NCBI RefSeq assembly: GCF_003205515.1
Contig: NZ_KZ826483.1
Coordinates: 372,001-436,000 of the forward strand
Direction of reading: 5' to 3'
DNA length: 64,000 nucleotides
Source: Litorivita pollutaquae
Lineage (GTDB): Bacteria > Pseudomonadota > Alphaproteobacteria > Rhodobacterales > Rhodobacteraceae
Of this stretch, positions 17,931 to 26,216 are shown piece after piece. The translations under genes were made by a program, and so were the position numbers. Position 1 is the stretch's first letter, and each line of letters starts with the position of its first letter. The notes under the pieces are model-generated. The model did no database searches. It had not been told where the DNA came from and worked only from the letters and a program-made list of their open reading frames with translations.

Positions 17931-18514
17931 TGGTGTTTACGCGGCGTAAAATCCGCATCGAGACCGAGCGTCTCACCTTGCGCACACCGCAGCATGGCGA
18001 TTTCCGCCCATGGGTCGAGGCGCGCATCGACAGTCGCAGCTTCCTGACGCCATGGGAGCCGGTTTGGGCCAAAGATCATCTGACCCGCAAGGGGTTCACC
18101 AATCGGGTCTATTGGGCACAGCGCTCGGTGGCGAGCGGATCGGCGGTGCCGTTATTTTTGTTCCGCCGCGAGGATCAGACGCTTTTGGGGGCAATCACCC
18201 TCGATAATATCCGGCGCGGTCCGGCACAGGCGGGCACATTGGGGTATTGGGTTGCCGCGCAGCACGCGCGGCGCGGTTATATGCGCGAAGCTCTGACCGC
18301 CATGGTGCACCACGCTTTTACACAATTGGATTTAAGCCGTCTGGAGGCGGCGTGCTTGCCGGAAAACACACCGTCGCGTGGGCTTTTGGAAAAGTCCGGT
18401 TTTAAGTATGAGGGCGTGGCGCAAAGCTATTTGCAGATTGATAACCGCTGGCGCACGCATGTTTTATATGCGGCGCTACGGATGGATCGGCGTGGGCGCA
18501 CCGACGCCGGATAG
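17930..18514 (+). CDS. GNAT acetyltransferase, RimJ/RimL type
   Basis: A 194-residue N-acetyltransferase. IETERLTLRTPQHGD near residue 8 is the usual opening of the RimJ/RimL group, and GYWVAAQHARRGYMREAL (about 104-121) is the acetyl-CoA binding motif A. ENTPSRGLLEKSGFKYEG is motif B. The ATG overlaps the stop of the M16 protease by one base (TGATG). RimJ/RimL enzymes acetylate ribosomal protein N-termini, but related members act on other amines, so the substrate is open. Confidence 0.88.
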   Translation: MVFTRRKIRIETERLTLRTPQHGDFRPWVEARIDSRSFLTPWEPVWAKDHLTRKGFTNRVYWAQRSVASGSAVPLFLFRREDQTLLGAITLDNIRRGPAQAGTLGYWVAAQHARRGYMREALTAMVHHAFTQLDLSRLEAACLPENTPSRGLLEKSGFKYEGVAQSYLQIDNRWRTHVLYAALRMDRRGRTDAG

Positions 18515-18586
18515 GGCGTGTTTGACGGCTCTGGTCCGGCATGACCGGGCGCGCTAGGCTGACCAAAATTTCAGGGAGCCGACCAT

Positions 18587-20035
18587 ATGACCCAATCGCC
18601 GCTGAATTCCGTTGATGACGGTTTTTTGGACGGGCTGCGTGCGCAATTGCCCGCCGCGTGTTTTCGGCCGCTGTCGCCCGCCTATCTGGAGGAGCCGCGC
18701 GGGCGGTGGATGGGACATGCGGCTGCGGTTCTGGCGCCGTCGACGGTGCTCGAGGTGTCGGCGATCATGGCGGCCTGTCACGGCGCGCGCATTGGCGTGG
18801 TGCCCTATGGTGGTGGCACCGGATTGGTCGGCGGGCAGGTGATGCCCAAAGGCGGCCCGGCGCCGGTGTTGCTTTCGCTGGAGCGGATGACAACGCTGCG
18901 CGCGGTACATGCCGACGAAAACGTTATGGTGGTCGAAGCGGGCGCAATTTTGCAAGACATCCATGTGGCCGCCGAAGAAGCAGAGCGGTTGTTTCCGCTG
19001 ACCATCGCGGCGAAAGGATCTGCGCGGATCGGCGGCAATCTGGCGACCAATGCCGGCGGGGTGAATGTGCTGCGCTACGGCAATGCGCGCGATCTCTGTT
19101 TGGGGTTAGAGGTGGTTCTGGCGGACGGGCGGATCTGGAACGGGCTGTCGCGTTTGCGCAAGGACAACACCGGATATGACATGCGCAATTTGATGATCGG
19201 GTCCGAGGGTACATTGGGGGTGATCACGGCGGCGGCGCTTAAATTGGTGGCGCGTCCGGCGCGGGAAGGCACAGCGCTCATGGCCGTGCGGGACCCGGCG
19301 GCGGCCTTGGATTTGCTGGCACGGGCGCGGGCGCAGATGGGCGAGGGCATCAGCGCATTTGAATTGATCCACCGCGCCGGATTGGAGTTTCTCACCGAAA
19401 CCTTGCCGGATGTGCGGTTGCCCTTTGCCCAGATTCCCGAATGGTTGGTTCTGGTCGACGTCGGATTGGCGGAAGGGCTTGATCCCGCGACGGCGCTCGA
19501 GGCGCTGTTCGTGGCGGGGCGCGAGGCAGGATGGGTCATGGATGGCCTCATTGCGCAGAGCGAGGCGCAACGGCATGCGTTTTGGAACCTGCGCGAGAAA
19601 ATTCCCGAAGCCAACCGCCGCATCGGTGCGATTTCCAGCCACGATATTTCTTTGCCGCTGGGGGAAATCGCCGCGTTTATCCCGCGTGCCAAGGCAGAAT
19701 TGGCCAAACTTGGCGGGTTTCGGATCAATTGTTTCGGGCATTTGGGCGACGGGAATTTGCATTTCAACGTCTTCCCGCCGAAGGGCGGCGATAAGGCTGA
19801 TTATGCCGACCTGCGGGATGCGATCAAAACCTGTGTGCATGATCTGGTAGATGTGATGGACGGGTCGGTCAGCGCCGAACATGGCATCGGGCGGCTTAAA
19901 ACCGGCGATCTGGAACGCTATGGTGATCCGGTAAAACTGGAGATGATGCGGGCGGTTAAAGCGGCGCTTGACCCGCGCGGTATTCTCAATCCCGGTGCGG
20001 TCCTACCGGCGGAGGGGCGTTCACGTTTAGGATAA
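18587..20035 (+). CDS. FAD-linked oxidase, glycolate oxidase / D-2-hydroxyacid dehydrogenase type
   Basis: A 482-residue flavoenzyme of the GlcD / D-2-hydroxyglutarate dehydrogenase / D-lactate dehydrogenase family. The PCMH-type FAD domain (about 45-225) has VPYGGGTGLVGG and GNLATNAGGVNVLRYG. The C-terminal FAD-oxidase domain ends with HLGDGNLHFNVFPP, which holds metal-binding His residues, and EHGIGRLK. A good AGGGAG ribosome binding site precedes the ATG. No glcE or glcF genes adjoin, so a single-chain D-2-hydroxyacid dehydrogenase is more likely than glycolate oxidase. Confidence 0.88.
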   Translation: MTQSPLNSVDDGFLDGLRAQLPAACFRPLSPAYLEEPRGRWMGHAAAVLAPSTVLEVSAIMAACHGARIGVVPYGGGTGLVGGQVMPKGGPAPVLLSLERMTTLRAVHADENVMVVEAGAILQDIHVAAEEAERLFPLTIAAKGSARIGGNLATNAGGVNVLRYGNARDLCLGLEVVLADGRIWNGLSRLRKDNTGYDMRNLMIGSEGTLGVITAAALKLVARPAREGTALMAVRDPAAALDLLARARAQMGEGISAFELIHRAGLEFLTETLPDVRLPFAQIPEWLVLVDVGLAEGLDPATALEALFVAGREAGWVMDGLIAQSEAQRHAFWNLREKIPEANRRIGAISSHDISLPLGEIAAFIPRAKAELAKLGGFRINCFGHLGDGNLHFNVFPPKGGDKADYADLRDAIKTCVHDLVDVMDGSVSAEHGIGRLKTGDLERYGDPVKLEMMRAVKAALDPRGILNPGAVLPAEGRSRLG

Positions 20036-20193
20036 GCTTTGGCGCGCAATCTATTGATATGACACTGTTTGCGCCCCGCCTCGTAGGGTAGGCAGGGCGC
20101 AAAGTGATCTCGAGGATCGCGCAAGCAGTGCCGATTCCCGACCGGCAAGGCTCTTATGAACGATCAATGGTTAACGCCCTGTGAGGATGGCCG

Positions 20194-20724
20194 TTATGCA
20201 CCGGAATAGCTGCAGAGGGCTTCGATCTCGATCCCCATGGATTCGAGCCGCGCGCGCCCCCCGAGATCGGGCAAGTCGATGACAAAGGCGCATCCGACGA
20301 TCTCGCCGCCCAGGCGTTCGATCAACTTGATGCCGGCTTCGGCGGTGCCGCCGGTGGCCAAGAGATCATCGACGACGAGGATATTTTCACCGGCTGTAAT
20401 TGCGTCGTCGTGCAGCTCGACCGTCGCCTCGCCATATTCCAATACATAATCTTGCGCGATCACCTTGCCGGGGAGTTTTCCGGCCTTGCGGATCGGTACA
20501 AACCCCACCGACAACTGATGCGCAATCGCGCCGCCGAGGATGAAACCACGCGCTTCAAGCCCGACGACCTTGTCGATCCGGCGACCGGCATAGGGGTGCA
20601 CCATTTGATCCACCGCCATGCGGAACCCGCGCGGATCGGCAAACAGGGTGGTCACGTCGCGGAACATGATCCCCTCATGCGGAAAATCGGGAATGGTGCG
20701 GATATAATCTTCTACGGATGGCAT
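20194..20724 (-). CDS. apt: Adenine phosphoribosyltransferase
   Basis: A 176-residue type I phosphoribosyltransferase that makes AMP from adenine and PRPP. The PRPP loop is [14 protein letters not shown] (about residues 123-136), the adenine-recognition region [10 protein letters not shown] is near residue 22, and ARGFILG is the family block. It lies on the same strand just downstream of mtnP, whose product is adenine, so the two make a short salvage route from methylthioadenosine to AMP. Confidence 0.96.
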   Translation of the reverse strand: MPSVEDYIRTIPDFPHEGIMFRDVTTLFADPRGFRMAVDQMVHPYAGRRIDKVVGLEARGFILGGAIAHQLSVGFVPIRKAGKLPGKVIAQDYVLEYGEATVELHDDAITAGENILVVDDLLATGGTAEAGIKLIERLGGEIVGCAFVIDLPDLGGRARLESMGIEIEALCSYSGA

Positions 20725-20951
20725 CGCGGTGTATTTTCCTTAAAAGGTGAGGTCGGATTTGGCTATCATGAGCCAGAAGATGCTCGCAAGGCCGATGAAC
20801 GCAGGTCGGCCGCGCGCGAACCAAAGTTGAAATGTTCCTTCCGCTGCAACGTAGAAATGCCTCACATAGTGTGACGTGAAAATGGATGTGACGTGAGCGG
20901 GGCTGGTCCCTGTGGAGCCACCATCAGCGCCGGGCAACATCCCCAGCAGAT

Positions 20952-21842
20952 CTATCCGTTCAAAATGCGGCCCGCGACGGCATCCAGTTTGGCGACAAGC
21001 GCCGGATCCCGCGCCTCGGGGGCGGTCATGATTCCGTATTCTAGCGCGCGGTCACAGCCGTGTGGGCAGGGCGCGCGGGCCGCGCCAAGACGGGCAGGCA
21101 TCCGGGCAACCAGATCGCGGGCCTTGGCGGCATTGCCGGTCAGCGTCGCAATGATTTGAGCAATATCAACCGCGCCGTGGTCCGGGTGCCAACTGTCGTA
21201 ATCGGTGATCATTGCGATCGACGCGTAACAGATTTCCGCCTCGCGGGCGAGCTTGGCCTCGGGCATATTGGTCATGCCGATCACATCGGCGCCCCAAACC
21301 TCGCGGTACATTTTGCTTTCGGCGAGGGTGGAAAACTGTGGCCCCTCCATTGCAAGATATGTGCCGCCCATGTGGACCGTGATGCCCAGTGACTTCGCCG
21401 CCTCATAGGCCGCGTCGGACAGGCGCGGGCAGGTTGGGTGTGCCAAGGATACGTGACCAACGCATCCGGTGCCGAAAAAGCTTTTGTCGCGGGCAAATGT
21501 ACGATCAATGAATTGATCGACAACGACAAAGTCGCCCGGTGCCATGTCTTCGCGAAAGGAGCCGCAGGCCGATACCGACAGGATATCCGTGACGCCGAGC
21601 CGTTTGAGCGCATCAATATTGGCGCGATACGGCACGGTCGATGGCGCATGCACATGGCCGCGCCCGTGGCGGGGCAAGAAGGCCATTTTAACCCCGTCAA
21701 GCACCCCGGTCAGGATGGCATCAGACGGCGCCCCCCAAGGGCTCTCGACCTGCCGCCATTGTGCATTTTCAAGCCCGTCAATGTCATAAAGCCCCGATCC
21801 GCCGATCACCCCGATCACTGTTTCGCCTGCTGTGTCTGACAT
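20952..21842 (-). CDS. mtnP: S-methyl-5'-thioadenosine phosphorylase
   Basis: A 296-residue member of the PNP/MTAP family that splits methylthioadenosine into adenine and methylthioribose 1-phosphate. GVIGGSGLYD at about 11-20 is the phosphate-binding start, RHGRGH and YRANIDALKRLG follow, and MTNMPEAKLAREAEICYA holds the residues typical of MTAP. It is transcribed toward apt with a 227-base gap. No other methionine-salvage genes (mtnK, mtnA) are in the window. Confidence 0.94.
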   Translation of the reverse strand: MSDTAGETVIGVIGGSGLYDIDGLENAQWRQVESPWGAPSDAILTGVLDGVKMAFLPRHGRGHVHAPSTVPYRANIDALKRLGVTDILSVSACGSFREDMAPGDFVVVDQFIDRTFARDKSFFGTGCVGHVSLAHPTCPRLSDAAYEAAKSLGITVHMGGTYLAMEGPQFSTLAESKMYREVWGADVIGMTNMPEAKLAREAEICYASIAMITDYDSWHPDHGAVDIAQIIATLTGNAAKARDLVARMPARLGAARAPCPHGCDRALEYGIMTAPEARDPALVAKLDAVAGRILNG

Positions 21843-22006
21843 GGTGCCCGTCTCCCGATTGGTTGATACCCTGTTTTGGCGCTCTGCTGCGGGGTTTGCA
21901 AGCTGTCGTACTCAAGCGTCACAGCCATTTGACCTGCCCTCTATGCTTTCGCAACGCTTTGCGTTAAACGGCGGACAAGCGAACAACCCCATATGATAGG
22001 TGCCCT

Positions 22007-23635
22007 TTGAAACGAGCCATTCTGGCAAGCTTTGCCAACCGTCTTGCCCTGCCTGATTTGCGGCTGATGCCGGATGAAAAATTGACCCCCGCGCGGCTTC
22101 GGATCGAGCTTTTGGCGGGGCTGACTGTGGCTTTGGCCTTGGTGCCCGAAGCGGTGGCGTTTGCCTTTGTGGCGGGGGTGCATCCGTTGGTCGGGCTTTA
22201 CGCGGCCTTTTTGGTCGGTCTGATCACCGCCGTTTTTGGCGGGCGCCCTGGGATGATCTCAGGTGCGACGGGGGCCTTGGCGGTTGTGATGGTGGCTTTG
22301 GTCGCCGAACACGGGGTGGAATACCTGTTTGCGACCGTTGTTTTGATGGGACTCATACAAATTTTTGCCGGGGTGATGCGTTGGGGGAAGTTCATCCGTT
22401 TGGTGCCGCATCCGGTTATGCTGGGCTTTGTGAACGGCTTGGCAATTGTGATCTTCCTTGCGCAATTGACGCAGTTTCGCGTGCCGGGCACGGTGGTGCA
22501 GGGCGATCATGGCACAACCGGCGGTGTGTGGTTGTCGGGCGGACCGCTTTTGATGATGCTGGGCCTCGTCGGGGTGACGATGGTGATCATTTGGGTGATG
22601 CCGAAGATCACGCGCATTGTGCCCGCGCCTTTGGCCGGCATCGGAATCACGGCGGCGATTGTCATCGGTTTCGGGTTGGATGTTCCACGGGTGGGTGATT
22701 TGGCCTCGATTGAAGGCGGGTTGCCAATGTTCCATATTCCGATGGTCGAATTGTCCTGGGAAACCTTCCAGATTATCCTGCCTTACGCGGTGATTTTGGC
22801 GGCGATCGGTTTGATCGAAAGCCTTTTGACCTTGAACCTTGTCGGGGAGATGACCGGCAAACGTGGCGGCGCCAGCCAGGAGTGTATCGCCCAAGGTGCG
22901 TCCAATGTGGTGACCGGGTTCTTTGGCGGGATGGGCGGTTGCGCCATGATCGGTCAATCGATGATCAACGTGAAATCCGGCGGTCGCACACGGGTGGCGG
23001 GGATCGCGGCGGCGCTGTTCTTGCTCTTGTTTATCGTTGTGGCCAGCCCCGCGATTGAGCAAATCCCTCTGGCGGCTTTGGTTGGGGTAATGTTCATGGT
23101 GGTGATCGGCACGTTCGCTTGGAACTCTCTGACCATTTTGCGCCGCGTGCCTTTGAGTGACGCCTTTGTCATTGTTCTCGTGACCATTGTGACGGTGTAT
23201 TCCGACCTCGCCATCGCGGTGGTGGTCGGGGTGATTGTTTCGGCGCTGGCCTATGCGTGGAACAACGCCAGCCGTATCCATGCCAAAACCTATGTCACGC
23301 CGGAAGGCGCGCGGGTTTACCAAATTCAAGGACCCTTGTTCTTCGGTTCGGCCGAAGGGTTCAATGAACTGTTTGACGTCGCGGGCGACCCTTCCATGGT
23401 GATTGCGGATTTTGCCGACAGCCGTGTGGTGGACCAATCGGCATTGCAAGCGATCGAAGCCGTGGCAGGTAAATACGAAAATGCGGGCAAAAAACTGCAA
23501 CTGCGCCACCTGAGCCGCGATTGCCATGGGTTGTTGACCAAAGCCGGCCATTTGATGATCGATAGCGACGATGATCCCGATTATCAGATCGCGGCGGATT
23601 ATTCCGTCAAAACCGGTATTTTGGGCGGCCATTGA
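22007..23635 (+). CDS. SulP-family anion transporter with STAS domain
   Basis: A 542-residue SLC26/SulP permease. Residues about 30-415 hold the membrane segments, with the family mark LTVALALVPEAVAFAFVAGVHPLVGLY near residue 40 and GGMGGCAMIGQSMINVKSGG near 310. Residues about 435-535 are a cytosolic STAS domain (DFADSRVVDQSALQAIE). The open frame begins with TTG at 22007 and no better start is near. Members carry sulfate, bicarbonate or dicarboxylates; no sulfate or carbonic anhydrase gene lies nearby to decide. A strong terminator follows. Confidence 0.9.
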   Translation: MKRAILASFANRLALPDLRLMPDEKLTPARLRIELLAGLTVALALVPEAVAFAFVAGVHPLVGLYAAFLVGLITAVFGGRPGMISGATGALAVVMVALVAEHGVEYLFATVVLMGLIQIFAGVMRWGKFIRLVPHPVMLGFVNGLAIVIFLAQLTQFRVPGTVVQGDHGTTGGVWLSGGPLLMMLGLVGVTMVIIWVMPKITRIVPAPLAGIGITAAIVIGFGLDVPRVGDLASIEGGLPMFHIPMVELSWETFQIILPYAVILAAIGLIESLLTLNLVGEMTGKRGGASQECIAQGASNVVTGFFGGMGGCAMIGQSMINVKSGGRTRVAGIAAALFLLLFIVVASPAIEQIPLAALVGVMFMVVIGTFAWNSLTILRRVPLSDAFVIVLVTIVTVYSDLAIAVVVGVIVSALAYAWNNASRIHAKTYVTPEGARVYQIQGPLFFGSAEGFNELFDVAGDPSMVIADFADSRVVDQSALQAIEAVAGKYENAGKKLQLRHLSRDCHGLLTKAGHLMIDSDDDPDYQIAADYSVKTGILGGH

Positions 23636-23685
23636 TCGCCTTACGGGCCCATTAAAGGCCCGAAAAAAAGTGCCGTCAGAAAAAG

Positions 23686-23725
23686 AAAACGCCCCGCAGG
23701 TCTGCTATGACCTGCAGGGCGTTTT
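23686..23725. terminator. Bidirectional terminator between SulP and the flavin reductase
   Basis: A 17-bp stem with one mismatch (AAAACGCCCCGCAGGTC pairing with GACCTGCAGGGCGTTTT) around a 6-base loop is flanked by A and T runs on both sides, between two convergent genes. Confidence 0.9.
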
Positions 23726-23761
23726 GCCGTTTTGCTCCGGTGTTTTAATCAGGTGTCTTGA

Positions 23762-24361
23762 TCAGGCGCCGGATTTGGCTTCGTCGGGTCGGATCAAGGA
23801 AAATACGTCACGGATTACCGCGTAGTCTTTGTATCCAAGCCGGGTGAGCGGTTGGAACTTGGTCACGTCGAAGACACCGTCAGCGAGGCAGTCGGGGCGG
23901 ATATGCACGCCGACAACTTCGCCGATCACCGCCCAATTGTCTGCGCCCTTGAGGCGGATGATCTCGGTTACGCGGCATTCCAATGTGGCGGGGGCATCGG
24001 CCACGCGGGGACAATCGATGATCGAGCATTCGGCTTTTTGCGCGCCGGCATGGGAAAATTCATCGACCTCCGGCGGAAGGGTTTCCGAGGAGGCATTCAT
24101 CACGTCACGGGCAGCATATTCAACCACATTGGCGCAAAAAACGCCGGTGGCGCGTAGGTTGTTCAAGCTGTCTTTGGTGTTCCCCGACGAGAACATGACC
24201 TGTGGCGGCACATAGGCGACGGCGTTGAAAAACGAATAGGGGGCAAGGTTGTCATGGCCGTTCTCACCACGTGTAGAGATCCATCCGATCGGGCGCGGCG
24301 AAACGATGGCATTGAAGGGGCTGTGGGGCAGGCCATGCCCGTCTTTGGGTTCATAGAACAT
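23762..24361 (-). CDS. Flavin reductase family protein (DIM6/NTAB)
   Basis: A 199-residue flavoprotein starting MFYEPKDGHGLPHSPFNA. The start at 24361 fits the family, although the frame is open for 51 more codons and GGAAAG lies 11 bases upstream. The FMN-binding split-barrel is seen as IVSPRPIGWISTRGENGHDNLAPYSFFN (in two parts) and MFSSGNTKDSLNNL. These proteins bind FMN and reduce flavin or act on aromatic compounds. It is divergent from an acetyltransferase and ends against SulP. Confidence 0.88.
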   Translation of the reverse strand: MFYEPKDGHGLPHSPFNAIVSPRPIGWISTRGENGHDNLAPYSFFNAVAYVPPQVMFSSGNTKDSLNNLRATGVFCANVVEYAARDVMNASSETLPPEVDEFSHAGAQKAECSIIDCPRVADAPATLECRVTEIIRLKGADNWAVIGEVVGVHIRPDCLADGVFDVTKFQPLTRLGYKDYAVIRDVFSLIRPDEAKSGA

Positions 24362-24513
24362 GAAATTTGTCGTCTTTCCGGTCAGTTGCGGGCATGGCTT
24401 AAGGTCAGTTTCGCGGTGGTTTATAAGGAAATTGGCGCGAGGTCCCTGTGCTGATTGCCCCTCAACTAGCGCCGTGCTAGCCCTGTTTCTAGCAAAATCG
24501 TGAGGCATTTGCA

Positions 24514-24999
24514 TTGTTTCAGCTTAAACCCGAAGCACCCGACGACTGGTGGGAGGTCGAGGCTCTCTATGATCTGTGCTTTGCGCCGGGGCGCGAGGCG
24601 CTGTCCTCCTATCGTTTGCGGGACGGGGTGCCGCCGGTGGCGGGCCTGTCGACTGTGGCGCGCGATGCATTGGGGATCGTGGGCGGTGCGATACGCTATT
24701 GGCCGGTGCATGTGGCGGGGCAGCCTGTGCTTTTGCTTGGTCCTGTGGCGGTCCATCCGGTGCACCAAGGCGAGGGATTGGGCGCGCTATTGATGCAGGC
24801 GAGCATGGAAAAAGCGGCTGCGCTTGGCTGGCAACGTATTCTTTTGGTCGGGGATGAACCGTATTATCGCCGCTTTGGATATGCCCGGATCGAGGGGGTC
24901 GAAATGCCGCCGCCCACCAACCCCGACCGTATTTTGGCCCATAGCTTGCAAGAGGGCGCTTGGGACGGGGTGCGCGGTGCGGTGGAAAAGGCCGGATGA
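24514..24999 (+). CDS. GNAT-family N-acetyltransferase, YhbS-like
   Basis: A 161-residue acetyltransferase. LLLGPVAVHPVHQGEGLGALLMQ (in two parts, about residues 74-96) is the acetyl-CoA pyrophosphate loop with the Q-G-x-G-x-G/A pattern, and VGDEPYYRRFGY is the C-terminal YhbS-type block. The reading frame starts with TTG at 24514. The substrate is unknown. Confidence 0.85.
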   Translation: MFQLKPEAPDDWWEVEALYDLCFAPGREALSSYRLRDGVPPVAGLSTVARDALGIVGGAIRYWPVHVAGQPVLLLGPVAVHPVHQGEGLGALLMQASMEKAAALGWQRILLVGDEPYYRRFGYARIEGVEMPPPTNPDRILAHSLQEGAWDGVRGAVEKAG

Positions 25000-25131
25000 G
25001 GCGGCACCGGCGCGGAGGCGAAATCGTGCCGCCAGTGCCGTCGCTTGAGCGCGCGCCTTGAAAACGGGCCTGTGCCCGCCGATCTTTCTTATAGGCCTGC
25101 GCCGCCTATCTGTTGTTCCAAGGGAGCGAAA

Positions 25132-25899
25132 ATGTTGATCGAAGACCAGAATGACCTGCAGCCCGTCGATGTTGCCGCACAGATCACGGTTCTGGCCAAG
25201 CGCTATAAAACAGCGGGCGGTGTTGGCATGCAGGTGCTTAATCTCATTGGCGGTCAGGCCGAGGGTCTTTTGGACCGATTGCCCGACGCCGTACGGGTGC
25301 GGCTCGACGAAGCCACGCGCGGCGCATTGCAAGTGGCGCTGAAAGCGGCAGGCGGATCGCGTCAGCATATTTCGGATCAACCGGCGTGGTTGAACACGGC
25401 GGCGGCCACGGCCATGGGGGCCGCAGGCGGGTTTGGCGGGTTGCCCGCTGCGATGGCTGAATTGCCGGTGACGGTGACGGTGCTTTTGCGCGCCATCCAA
25501 AGCGTCGCGGTTGAGTACGGGTTTGATCCGGACGAAGACAACGTCGCGTTTGACTGTCTGGAAGTCTTTGCGTCGGCGGGGCCATTGGCAAAGGATGATG
25601 GATCGGATCTGGCATTTCTGGCGACGCGTACGGCGCTGACCGGCACGGCAGTGAATGCGATTTTGGCGCGGATTGCGCCGCGACTGGCGGCCGTGATGGG
25701 ACAGAAACTGGCGGCGCAAACGGTGCCGGTGTTGGGCGCGGTGGCCGGGGCCGCGACGAATTATGCCTATACGTCTTATTATCAGGAAATGGCCCATGTG
25801 CATTTTGGGCTGCGCCGCTTGGCGATCGAGGGCGATGTGCCGCATGATGAATTGGTCGCGCAATTGGCCGATGCGATGAAGCGCCTGCCACGCCGATAG
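25132..25899 (+). CDS. EcsC-family protein
   Basis: A 255-residue protein; the ATG at 25132 has AAGGGAG 6 bases upstream. It matches the EcsC family: long helical regions rich in Ala/Gly (TAAATAMGAAGGFGGLPAAMAELPVT, in two parts, near residue 90) and the C-terminal block AVAGAATNYAYTSYYQEMAHVHFGLRRLA. EcsC proteins are membrane-associated and of uncertain function. No EcsAB transporter is near. A weak hairpin with a TTTTT tail follows at about 25953-25973. Confidence 0.85.
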   Translation: MLIEDQNDLQPVDVAAQITVLAKRYKTAGGVGMQVLNLIGGQAEGLLDRLPDAVRVRLDEATRGALQVALKAAGGSRQHISDQPAWLNTAAATAMGAAGGFGGLPAAMAELPVTVTVLLRAIQSVAVEYGFDPDEDNVAFDCLEVFASAGPLAKDDGSDLAFLATRTALTGTAVNAILARIAPRLAAVMGQKLAAQTVPVLGAVAGAATNYAYTSYYQEMAHVHFGLRRLAIEGDVPHDELVAQLADAMKRLPRR

Positions 25900-26216
25900 T
25901 CGTGATTTCATACCCACGTCGCAAAAACGGCGTCCAACCGGTGCTTGCGCAGGCGCTCGCGGCGCTTTTTCGTTAAATATTTCGCCCGGTTGGCCCTAAT
26001 TTGGGATGGTGCAAAGGATTGGCATCGATGAATTCTGCCGGTTTTCGGCGTTCCTCGGCGACACCCCGCCGCTTTTTGCCTCACGCCGCTGTCACGCGCA
26101 GTTGACCCCGCGCGACAGGCTTTGAGTTGCGCATAATTCTACCTACATTAGGGTAGCGTTATAGACGGCGGCCAGTTGGCCCGCCCCGCTCATCACATCA
26201 AAGAGGAGATACGGGA
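25900..26216. other. Promoter region of the DegP-type protease
   Basis: These 317 bases have no supported gene. A weak TTGAGT-N16-TACATT pair (26122-26149) could be a promoter, and AAAGAGGAG lies before the protease GTG. A 25-codon frame from 26028 was not judged a gene. Confidence 0.4.

Noticed and set aside
20740-20940. 66-codon minus frame with a hydrophobic C-terminus between apt and mtnP
   Set aside because: No ribosome binding site and no known family; it fills the likely apt promoter region.
26028-26105. 25-codon peptide upstream of degP
   Set aside because: No good ribosome binding site and no conserved pattern; chance frame in GC-rich DNA.
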